Of a stretch of 64,000 nucleotides of DNA, positions 23,277 to 32,334 are shown in pieces (within the stretch, counting starts at the first letter, position 1; each line of letters opens with the position of its first letter). The notes beneath the pieces are model-generated. The model searched no databases. It was not told the DNA's origin and saw only the letters and a program-made list of their open reading frames with translations. The stretch covers positions 1,178,001 to 1,242,000 of the forward strand of contig CADCXC010000044.1 of assembly GCA_902806595.1 (NCBI GenBank), written 5' to 3'. Origin of the DNA: Pyrenopolyporus hunteri. Lineage: Eukaryota; Ascomycota; Sordariomycetes; Xylariales; Hypoxylaceae. Made by a program: the position numbers and the translations under genes.

Positions 23277-23972
23277 GATATTATTTTATGAAGAATATTT
23301 GGAGATCCTACGGAGGAATGAAGTTGGATTAGGATTTCAGTCTTCATCTCACCAGAGTTTCACATATATGATGGGCGGCATTAATGTTAAGCCGCTAAGA
23401 ACAGATATTCGATCACCCAATATGTTTCCTTCGCCTTGGGTATATTCGGTTTTACCCGATCCGCGGGAAGAGGCTGGGCGTCCGTCGCTGCAACTATTTA
23501 ATCTATATTCAGGCTGTTATTAAGAGTTCAACTCTAATAAGGCCTATCTTATCTACATAATTCAATGGTTCGTTGAATTCTTTACTGAAATGAGTGGCTA
23601 GAAAATCCCTTTTGAATATGGCATCTCTCACATCTTGGCGGCTTGGGCACCTAAATATCCATTAAAGAGGTGGAGTCTGTATTATTATAAGGCATAGACC
23701 ACTATAAATATAAGTCTCATAGCGCTAGAAACCACCGTAATTATAGCGGGCTTCAGCGTATAACCCCACTGGAGTAAGGCGCCGCAATTGTCATGATGCC
23801 TAGGACGTAATAGTGCCTCTACGGCGCTATTGGCGCCTAATTTACAGCGGGCACCTGTGGACTCTGAGACCTGGCCGGATGGTTTGATTAATCCAAGGCC
23901 ACCGATTCACACGAGGCAGTTAGGTGGTATATAAGGGGGGAAATCCATCCTGAAGCATTATACCCCGCTAGA
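23277..23972. other. Intergenic region with repeat cluster
   Basis: About 700 bp without a gene; contains the left GCGCTA/TAATTATAGCG repeat cluster described below. Confidence 0.5.
23721..23860. repeat. Short repeat cluster, left copy
   Basis: Contains the motif accgtaattatagcgggctt followed by cagcgtataacccc, then gcgccgcaattg and ggcgctattggcgcc. Closely similar words recur at 27.40-27.72 kb on the other side of the amidohydrolase gene. The elements are degenerate and may be fragments of a small non-autonomous transposon. Confidence 0.5.
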
Positions 23973-26822
23973 TTACAAAAACAGCGTAACCTCATCTCCC
24001 ACACCACCTCCTACAGCCCTAACTCTTGCCCCTATCTCAAGGGGGCTGCCCTCGAATACCACAAACTCTCTCGCGTCATCGGTCCCCTCCAGTCCCAGTA
24101 GTTTGTACACGTTATCTGATACTAGATCCAGCGCGTCTTCCTCAGTCAACCCGCCCTGACTATTCTTGTACGCGATGCCGGCGAGCAGACCTACGTCGCG
24201 CACTAGCCAGTCCTCCTCAATACTAATGGCCACCCGGACCCCGGCCGCGACGAGCTTGTCAATCGCCGTGCCGTTCGTAAGCGGCGCCCCGGTCAGTGCC
24301 CGCCGCTGATCCCACGTGGTGCGGTACGAAAGTAGAGGACTAAGAACTACACCCACGTTTGCCGCCGCTAACTCATCTGCTAGTAGGAAGGACTCGGCGC
24401 CGCCGATAATGAGTAGCGATATGCTTCCGCTGCCTCGGGAAGAGACAATGGCACTGTCGACGACTTCTTTCACTTTCAAGAGCGTAGCGATGACGTCGGC
24501 GCTGTGAACTGTGACGGCCAAGGGGAGCGAGCCGTCAATGACCTTGGCTAGGAAGGCCGCCTCGGTGTAGGGGTCCGTAGTCATCTTATTGGCCGCAATA
24601 GCCTCGAGCAGCTTATGGCGCAGCGTGTTAACCGCGTTTGATATCGAAGTACTGCCTCTCTTGGCACTGAGATCAAGTGTGTAATGCACAGCGACGTCAT
24701 CGGCGAATATAGCACCCTTATCAAGGGCATGTTTCGCTGCCGTGCGGAATCCGACGCTGGTTCCCTGGTGAGTAGCTTGCCTGGTGAAGCGAGGCGCCGA
24801 GATCGCCCTCGCGACACCATATTTAAGCGCGTAATGGAGTTTTTTGGTGTCCAAAGCGAGCCCATCAACGCCTCGACTGAAGATTTCCGGGCCGCCGCCA
24901 TTGTCGGTATCCTCCTCGGCATCAATGCCGTTAAGTCCAACGGCGGAGCCGAATACCGTAAACGGCCTTGTGAGATAACCATTCTGAAGCTTTATTACTT
25001 TGGTGCCCGCTTTCGAGGCAGTTTCGAGCTCTGCTTCGCAAGTTCCTAGACAAGTGATTCTACCGCGAGAAATTGTGACGGCTAAATCCAGATCATGGGA
25101 GGCTTGTTGCTGCTCATTTGGTAAAAAGGACTTAGATATGCCAGTAAATACTATGTCATCCGTGGTGGCCGTGTCTTCAGAAACGATAGGAATCTCTGGT
25201 GGGGAGCTAAGAGGAGCCGCGAATGGCTTCTTCAACTCCACAGGGTCGTCGAATTGCGCAGTCCCGTCGATCCAGACCTGAACAGGAGCAGCTCCAACGC
25301 TCAACGGGTCACTGTCCCACACGACAATATCGGCGTCAAATCCAGGCTTAACCTTGCCTAGCCGTTCTCCAAGACCAAGACGTTCAGCTGGCGCCGTTGT
25401 TACGGCAGCCAGGGCCGCGTGATAGGGCAAACCATATCCAAAAGCCTTTGCAGCTTCAAAGACAACATGTTGAGCATTTATGACGGGATTGTCGCTGACA
25501 TATATGGGAGTTAACCCGTTCTCGTACAGAACCTTTCCAGCGTATTCAGATCCAATGTAGGCTTCGGCCTTATACCACATGTTGTCCGCAAATAAGGCCG
25601 AAGCGGGTGGAGAGTCACCGTATGCTCGCTTAAGAACCTCGGGGACAAGAAACGTCTGATGGGCATGGTGGAAGGCTCGGACCGGAAATTTGAACTCGTT
25701 GCTGTGGTCCACAAACGCTTCCAAATCAGGAACAGTGTAGCAATGTGTGTTAACATGGACTTGTCCACGAAGCACGGCAACCAACGTTTCCCATTCTAGT
25801 TCTTGCGGTAGATATGTACTCATTTGTTCGACGCCGGCAGACTCGGCCAGGGTGCACCACTCGTCCTGGGCCTGTACCAGCTTCGCGGCTTGTTCAAATG
25901 CGTGTCTAAACTCCCAAGACTCGCCCAGCCGGCTAGTAGGCCCATGTTCACCAACCTTGCCGTAGGTGCGCTTGGAGTTTTCACCACAGGCCATCTTGAT
26001 GTACCTCCAGGATCGATCCGGGTCAGCCAATAAATCAGCTATCGAGGTCTCATTGCGGCCGTCAGGTTTTCCGACAGCATGCTTGATAACAAAAGCTTCG
26101 CCACCAATGTTATTACTAGAACCCGGTAGCACTAAACTTGTCGTGACCCCGCCTGATTTAATAACCTGAATCTGATGGTCGAAGATGTTTATTCCATCAA
26201 TAGAACGGACATATGGGGTTATGTTGGAACCCATCTCATTCGTATCATCATTCCCGACCAACTCTGGTAAGCTATCAACGCCTGCATGGCTGTGCATGTC
26301 GATGATACCAGTTGTTAAACGGCGGCCTTTGGCATCCCATATGATCGTATCAGACGGAACTGAGCCAGCATCAATGTTCCTTCGGACTTCCTTAATCAAG
26401 CCGTATTCCAGGAGCACATCAGCGTTGATCCACGAGAAGCCCTTCCCGGCGCGCGCGTCCTCATCGCTCGTCCCTTTAGTGGGTTCGCCAACCCAAACGG
26501 TGGCGTTCTTGATGAGCGTAGGCTTGTGACCCTCAACATAGCGCGCATTCCGCTCTCGGCCTAGACCGATGGGATCCTGGGGCTTGGAACGCAGCTTGGA
26601 GCAAGTCCGTAGGTCTTCGTTCAATTTCTCAATCGACAGCTGCGATATCGAGCGGCCAGTAGAGCCAGAGCCTATCTGCTTCCATTGCGCATAAACAATA
26701 AACGCGAGACTCGCCAAAGCAAAGAACTTAATAGTACGAGACCGCCGTACAGACCACCGCCTGCGCCAATCTGGCGCAACGACAGCGCTGTACGGGGGCA
26801 GCTCGCCCTTCCCGTACTCCAT
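23973..26822 (-). CDS. Membrane-anchored tandem amidohydrolase
   Basis: Intronless. I choose the Met at 26822 (MEYGKGELPPYSAVV), giving 949 aa; the frame is open upstream to an ATG at 26948, but those 42 residues look non-coding. Residues about 29-48 are a single hydrophobic segment (IKFFALASLAFIVYAQW) after an Arg-rich stretch, suggesting a type II membrane anchor. The first amidohydrolase domain has the metal site GIIDMHSHAGVDS (H177, H179), HVNTHCYT and AFHHAHQTF, and ends PGFDADIVVWDSDPLSVGA. A second, weaker copy of the same fold follows (from about residue 560, IVFTGISKSFL, to VVFEGSPLEIGARV near the end) in which the HxH motif is replaced by FGSAVG. The substrate is unknown; the second domain is probably structural. 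Confidence 0.85.
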   Translation of the reverse strand: MEYGKGELPPYSAVVAPDWRRRWSVRRSRTIKFFALASLAFIVYAQWKQIGSGSTGRSISQLSIEKLNEDLRTCSKLRSKPQDPIGLGRERNARYVEGHKPTLIKNATVWVGEPTKGTSDEDARAGKGFSWINADVLLEYGLIKEVRRNIDAGSVPSDTIIWDAKGRRLTTGIIDMHSHAGVDSLPELVGNDDTNEMGSNITPYVRSIDGINIFDHQIQVIKSGGVTTSLVLPGSSNNIGGEAFVIKHAVGKPDGRNETSIADLLADPDRSWRYIKMACGENSKRTYGKVGEHGPTSRLGESWEFRHAFEQAAKLVQAQDEWCTLAESAGVEQMSTYLPQELEWETLVAVLRGQVHVNTHCYTVPDLEAFVDHSNEFKFPVRAFHHAHQTFLVPEVLKRAYGDSPPASALFADNMWYKAEAYIGSEYAGKVLYENGLTPIYVSDNPVINAQHVVFEAAKAFGYGLPYHAALAAVTTAPAERLGLGERLGKVKPGFDADIVVWDSDPLSVGAAPVQVWIDGTAQFDDPVELKKPFAAPLSSPPEIPIVSEDTATTDDIVFTGISKSFLPNEQQQASHDLDLAVTISRGRITCLGTCEAELETASKAGTKVIKLQNGYLTRPFTVFGSAVGLNGIDAEEDTDNGGGPEIFSRGVDGLALDTKKLHYALKYGVARAISAPRFTRQATHQGTSVGFRTAAKHALDKGAIFADDVAVHYTLDLSAKRGSTSISNAVNTLRHKLLEAIAANKMTTDPYTEAAFLAKVIDGSLPLAVTVHSADVIATLLKVKEVVDSAIVSSRGSGSISLLIIGGAESFLLADELAAANVGVVLSPLLSYRTTWDQRRALTGAPLTNGTAIDKLVAAGVRVAISIEEDWLVRDVGLLAGIAYKNSQGGLTEEDALDLVSDNVYKLLGLEGTDDAREFVVFEGSPLEIGARVRAVGGGVGDEVTLFL

Positions 26823-28041
26823 TTCTTCGAGACTGTTTGATAGAGTACGGATGAAGGAAAGTGTGAAGCAAAGAAGGGAGGTCGGTTTAAGAGAGGCTGG
26901 TGTTGGTTGTTCCAGAGTACTCCAACAAACCCCACGACGTCCAGGCAAGCTTCAACCAATCAGAGAAGTCGAAGTCTCTTGCGTAAGTTACAGGGGCCTC
27001 GGGGTCATTTGAACCTGCGCGACCCCCCACCAAGATAACGCCAGCAGCGCGGCAGCACAGCAGCCACAGTTAGTCGGCCCCTGAAGACCATTATTGTTGT
27101 GAAAGAGGCAAGAGATGGTGGTGTAGGAGAGGAACGTACGTAGCAAATTACTACATAGATGTGAGATATCCATCTCTATTAGATGCAAGCACCTAATTAA
27201 TAACGTAACCCTACCTATTTTACTTCTATGAATAGTGCCGAGAGTTAATACGAGTTTTCTGAAGGCCGTCTGCGAACACGAATACTCGGATTGTCAGGCA
27301 GGTGTTCAAGAATGCAGTACGAAATGATACCGCTCAACGTCAACCCGTTTAAAATCACTGAAGGTCTACTTCCATTACCCCACTAAGGTCCCTTATGAAC
27401 GTAAGGCACGGCGCCAAACATCACCGTAATTACAGCGATCTTTAGCGCATACCCCGCTCTCGGGGCTACAGCGCAAGGCTAATACCTACCATACCGGGCC
27501 ATAAAAGTTATAGCGCTAAGCATGGCTAAATTACAGCGCACGATACGCTATAATTTTTAGTACCTCCGGAAGGAGACAGGCATACACTGCTTACCTCAAT
27601 TGCGGGTACTACCTAGGTAGGCGGTTATAGTGATACGTGCGCTAAAGGCCGCGGTAATTATAGCGGCTTTTAGCAACCCCTGGTCCCTATCCGCGGTAAA
27701 AAGGCGGTGGATAGGCGGCGGAGGCCAGCTCTAAGAGGCCAGCAAAACACCCGACCAACATTATTTTTAACCCGGCGTTCGTTATTATTTGATCTATGTA
27801 CCTAATCAGGCGTATTTTAGAAGAATAAAGGCATCTTCACTACTTCGTTGCAACATGTTAGCAGTCCTGTGAAACTAGCTCTTATCTTTTCGACTGCCGA
27901 AATCAACTCTGCAAGAAGCGAAAAGCAATTCCATCCCTTTTGAACGCCGGGTAACTTTTGTATCCGGGAGTAAGTCTTACTCCATCAAACGCATAGAAAA
28001 GGCACCTCAGATAAGTTGAGGTAGTCCGTAACGTAACCAGC
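26823..28041. other. Intergenic region with repeat cluster
   Basis: About 1.2 kb without a gene; the right repeat cluster fills 27.40-27.72 kb. Confidence 0.5.
27400..27720. repeat. Short repeat cluster, right copy, with hairpin
   Basis: Contains accgtaattacagcgatctt followed by tagcgcataccccgct, then ttatagcgctaagc, aaattacagcgcacg and gcggtaattatagcggcttt. These words match the left cluster at 23.72-23.86 kb. Inside it, 27641-27674 forms an inverted repeat: GCTAAAGGCCGC and GCGGCTTTTAGC pair over 11 of 12 positions around a 10-nt loop. Confidence 0.55.
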
Positions 28042-31000
28042 CTAGTTCTGGTTCTGACCCTCCTCGTCTTCATTCTGGTCCTCCTGGACAGGTGCGGGGG
28101 CGGGGTGGGCAACAGAGGTCTTCCTTAAGGCCTTAAAGGCGCGGCGTAGTGAACCAGAGAAGCTGGACGTAGACTTAAGGAGGCCGGATTGGCCGGTGCT
28201 AGCCTGGGCCTGCATCTTCTGCAGCTCCTTCTGCGCCTCCAGGTTGGCCTTGAGCTTGGCCTTCTCTTCCTTCTTCTGGGCACGGTCTCGCTCGCGCTCA
28301 CGGCGCTTCTCGCGACGCTCCTCTTCCTTGCGTTTCATCTCCTCCGGGTCGCTGGGGGCGTACAGGAACGGGCCCGGAGCAGGTCGCACAACCATCTGGT
28401 CGTTGGTAGAGTTGAACATGTTCGGCGTGGCAACGTGACTACCGGACTTCTGGGAAGACTTCTGCGCGGCGCCTTGATACGAACTCGGCTGACGCCTGTT
28501 CGCCATCAGGGTCGGGTTCACAGCCTGCGGCAAGCGCTGCGAAGGCTCGGGAGAAACCGATGCTGGCTGGGAGTGACCATGCTGATGACCCTGGACACTA
28601 GAGGGGCCGGGCACGTCGAGAATGTCATTGCCAGAATGATAGAACGGATCCTCCTGTAGCGCGTCTTCGAAAGGCTCATCGTGACCCTGGTCCTTGGCGA
28701 TAGCTTTCATGAACTCGCGGAAGATTCGATTCTCGGCCGTAGAGTTGTGCGCATGAAGCTCAGCACTGCTCTAGAATGCTGAGATTCCGGGTGCGTGCAA
28801 CACGACCTGCTGTCGGATGAAGGTTCGAAGACCACCTTCGGTTCTTAGCGGCAGCGCGTTCGAAGCCTGCGACACGGCCATCAGAGCACTCTGTCGAGTA
28901 ACCCGGTCAGCATTCAAATCTGACTGGAACTGGCCCATCTCGTCACGGATCATAGCTCTAATAGACTCGTGGGTCATGACTCGGGTTGGGGTGCTGGCTG
29001 CGACGACCGCAGACGGATGAATCTGACCAATACCGCGGACAGATCGTCGGGTCTGCGGACGGTGAATCACAGAGCCCTGAGGAGACTCCTCGTAATCCTC
29101 CTCGGGGTCCTCCTCATGGTGGCGGTTTTGGGGGGTGCGTCCCGCGGACTGGGTATTCTGAAGCATATGCGATGATGATGCCCCAGCAAGTCGCTGGAGC
29201 TCTGCGGTCGCATTCATTACGCCCTGAGGTGCCCCTACAAGACGCGATACACATTAGTTAGGTTCATCGTATGTATATAGAAACGGGCAATCCTTACAGT
29301 TAGGATGGGTGGTAGCGGGATTGCCCACACCTGTATCGCGGCCGCGTGTGGCGGAGCCTGCACATGACGTGAGCTTCCGAGGTTATACAGAGAGAGAATT
29401 ATTTAACGAAATGAAGGGGAATGTCATACCAGAATGGCCCTTGCCAGCGGCGCTGCTTGACGCGCCCGTGTTTCCCTTGGGCAAACCCAGTCGGGATCGT
29501 CGATTACGGCCTAGCCGCGGTCAATATACTTCCACGAATAGGATCCGAAAGCAAAACTTACCGTAATAGACCGGGGATCCGCGCGAGTCAGCCATGCTGG
29601 ATGGCTCTAAGACGAACGCTTCTTGTTCGATATCGCCTAGGGTTGGGTTAATTACGGTAGGTGCCTTTGGACCAGCCTCTGTGGGTTTAAGAGGCAGATC
29701 TAAAAGTTGAGCTTCGGCTTTTGAGCTGAGGGCAGATATCGAAGATGCAACTGGTGAGCTGTCTCCGGTTCCGAACGAAGGGAATAATCTCGCTTTTTCC
29801 GAAGAGTAAGGTGCGGCTGGCCTGGTGGGTGTCAATGGACCGGCCTGGGTTTCTTGAGGTCTCGAGGTACTACCACCTGCTGAAGAGTGTTCGGGATGGT
29901 TACTAAAGTGACCAGTAAACTTGCTTGGAGGGGTTGGCGCACTCCTTCCAGGTTGTTGTTTCGGTCCCTTCAGGTTCTCAGAACTGGGGCAATGCCGAGG
30001 AGGGAGGGGTAAAGGAATGCTGGGAGGTGGGAAGGGTGACTGGGATTGGAGCCGCAATGGCAACACCGGAGAGGGGGGCTCGGTCCGAGAACTCGTCTTA
30101 TGCGCGTGTAAGACGACACGATGAGGATCGTTAGATTGTTGACGACCGTCGACACGTCCGGACTTAGTCGGGCAGCCTGGGTCGGCAGAGTCGACGAGCA
30201 TCCTAAGGCTGGTAGGTTGTTCACCGTCGACGGGTTGATTTGAACCGGGGGGAGGCCTGGAGTCGGCGATGTCTAACTTCCCACAGGTTTTGGAGTCGGT
30301 ACCGTGGCTTTGAGACCCTTTACTGCTCCTAGGGACTATTGCTTTATGTCCGTCATTTCCCTTAGTTGATACAGATTTACTTGTGGTAAATACATCTGTA
30401 GCGGTAAAGTCGTTAGTTGTGGGTTTTTAGTAAACATAGAGTGAGACGCTTGACCCCCAACCTCCAGGGGCAGAGACGATATTAAGCTGTAAATATAGGT
30501 ATTAAGACGTACCTTCAGAACTGGGACTTTTGCCACAAATGAAATCACCATCCTCAGATTCTCCCCCTATAGCCGTTCTAGAGCCAACTGAATTAGTTGT
30601 AGGCCTAGGATAGTTTTGTCCTTCTCTGCTCTTGTTGCGACCCGACTTGTTAGGCAAGAGAAACTTAACGCCCCGTGCTGAAGGAAGTGTAGAAGGCGTC
30701 GTCAGAGATGACTTTGTTGAGAATACTGGTGGTGAAACATGAGAAGACGTAGGTGTGGCATCTCGTGGAGATCCTTTGGACTGGCCAGCCTTTTCAGAGG
30801 CTAGAGGTCTATAGAGATTTGCCTTAAGAGATGAAGCACCTTTGGGGGTCATGAGACCGTCAATGAGACTCTCCACTGACCTTCTCTGGGACGAATATCC
30901 AGTTGCCACTTCCGTTTTTTTAGTTTCTTTTCTTGATTGTGAGCTTTGGACCGGTCCAGTACGACTTGAAGTCTCACGTTCTTCCATATTTGGTACTGGG

Positions 31001-31077
31001 GGAGGTGGGTGGGACGGTGGACCCGACGGGCCCCCAAGAGCAGGATACAGAACGTATCTGGGATGTCCTTCAGGCAT
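28042..31077 (-). CDS. Low-complexity/coiled-coil protein gene with one in-frame TAG (possible edited stop)
   Basis: Model: complement(join(28042..29234, 29298..29357, 29430..29510, 29562..30395, 30513..31077)). The four introns have strong sites (gtacgt/ctacag, gtaagt/ctag, gtatga/gtgcag, gtaagg/ttgtag), and the first (117 nt) has a CTAACGAC branch point. The frame stays open for 667 codons, meets TAG at 28771-28773 (...HAPGISAF-stop-SSAELHAHN), then continues in the same frame for 242 codons to TAG at 28042. Up to the first stop the protein is Ser/Pro/Thr-rich and mostly disordered. Beyond it come an acidic Gln/His-rich part and a strongly charged coiled coil (EEMKRKEEERREKRRERER onward). 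I do not recognise the family. No consensus intron removes the stop: in-frame 36- and 132-nt GT-AG options have poor donors. The stop lies in a tRNA-anticodon-like hairpin, described separately. Confidence 0.62.
28759..28783 (-). promoter_or_regulatory. Anticodon-arm-like RNA hairpin around an in-frame UAG
   Basis: In the minus-strand transcript CUCAGCAUU pairs with AGUGCUGAG. The 9-bp stem has eight Watson-Crick pairs and one U-G pair. It closes a 7-nt loop CUAGAGC. Loop positions 2-4 are the stop codon UAG of the overlapping gene, so its A sits where wobble base A34 sits in a tRNA, after a U at position 33. This matches a Tad2/Tad3-like deaminase substrate. The pairing is read directly from the sequence; editing is inferred. 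Confidence 0.55.
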
Positions 31078-32334
31078 AATCGCTACTGCGATGAGACCGT
31101 AAGTTAAGTTTTGCCTTGGGCGGGATGTTAATACTTTATAATGGTTACCGGGAGAATTTGTGATGTAAGTAACCAGACTAACCTCGGAATCAGACGGATA
31201 GATAGTGTCAAGAACTTAGGGCGATCACTAAAGACAAGGCCGATATGATGGCGGTACTCGTGATAATCGTACGCCTATAAAACGTTGAAGTAGATCTTCA
31301 AAAAGATCCAAGAAGACGGACGTTATCGAGAAAGATTGATATCTGCCATATCGTTAGGGTCGTAATCAAAGAAGCGCATCTTGGTAACAATTGGGGAGGA
31401 CGGTAAAGGAACAAAAAAAACAAAAGGCGTAGACGTGTGTTAAGGTCAATGGGAGTAGAATACCTATGAAGTGGTGATCGTGCGTGCTGCACGATATTTA
31501 GAAGGTAGGTATAAGGATTTAATCCTGTTAATCCCAAGAACCTCTGTACACCGATATGATGATGTCGTGATAACCAGTAGGGAAGAAATATTCTTGAACT
31601 TTGAAAGAGAGAACTTTTCGTAGAAAAAAAAATTTGACGTTAAGAATCTGAAGTATCTAAAATGAATTGTCGAGGTTGTAAGGGTTGAATACTCGATATT
31701 TTGACCTGGTACTGTATTGGTGCAGCACCTGCATGTTAGGTGGTACCTGGGTGATGTTTCCTATAGGTCGGGTCCTGAAGTCGCGGCGGGTAGGTGCGAG
31801 ATGGTTTCTCGGTACGTACCTTATTTAGATGGGGGCATTGTCCTACGGTAGAGTGACCAATTAGACTTGCTAGAGAGCATGGTCTAGGTCATACATGTAT
31901 TACCTAGGTAAGGTACCTAGGTACCTAGATACCTAAAGTACCTAGAATAAATGGCTTCTAGTAGAGTTTTCTACAAGTGGAAACATGTGGGTGGGTACCT
32001 ACCACTTATAAGCGTCTTACCTGGGGATTCAAAACCCGACTGCTTGGTAGAGCGCTGCGCCACACCGGGAACGGAGAAAAAGGGGAATCCATACGGTGAA
32101 GGTAAGGTACGTAGGTAGGTACATTTGTACTTGTGAGGTTTAAAGGCCTCCGATAAGTTTGGCGTGTGGCTTTTAATTCAGGAGGGACTACGCAATCTCC
32201 GCCGGCTCCTCCTTGGTTATTTCTTCCCGCTTCCCGCCCTTTTGTCAAGTTTCACCTTCAATTCCCCGAGAAATCGCAAGAATTCGCCGTTGCGCCGCTA
32301 AGCTTCATGATCGATCGACGAGCGAACATATACC
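31078..32334. other. Intergenic region
   Basis: About 1.25 kb without a gene. It carries TACCTAGG-type tetranucleotide tracts (about 31901-31947 and 32101-32125) and a weak tRNA-like fragment that I did not call. Confidence 0.5.
31901..31947. repeat. TACCTAGG-type tetranucleotide tract
   Basis: Runs of tacctaggtaaggtacctag and variants, self-complementary. Similar tracts recur at about 34783, 34937, 44866, 46303, 46380, 46558 and 46990, always between genes. Confidence 0.7.

Noticed and set aside
28771..28902. In-frame 36- or 132-nt GT-AG intron that would remove the TAG in the 28-31 kb gene
   Set aside because: Donors (gtcgtg, gttact) are far from the gtaagt/gtgagt type used by all other introns in this gene, and the removed sequence looks coding. 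Kept as the main alternative to editing.
32016..32078. tRNA-like fragment (gggttttgaatcccc on the minus strand with a D-arm-like tggcgcag)
   Set aside because: A complete cloverleaf cannot be folded: the anticodon arm is missing and acceptor ends do not pair. At most a tRNA-derived remnant.
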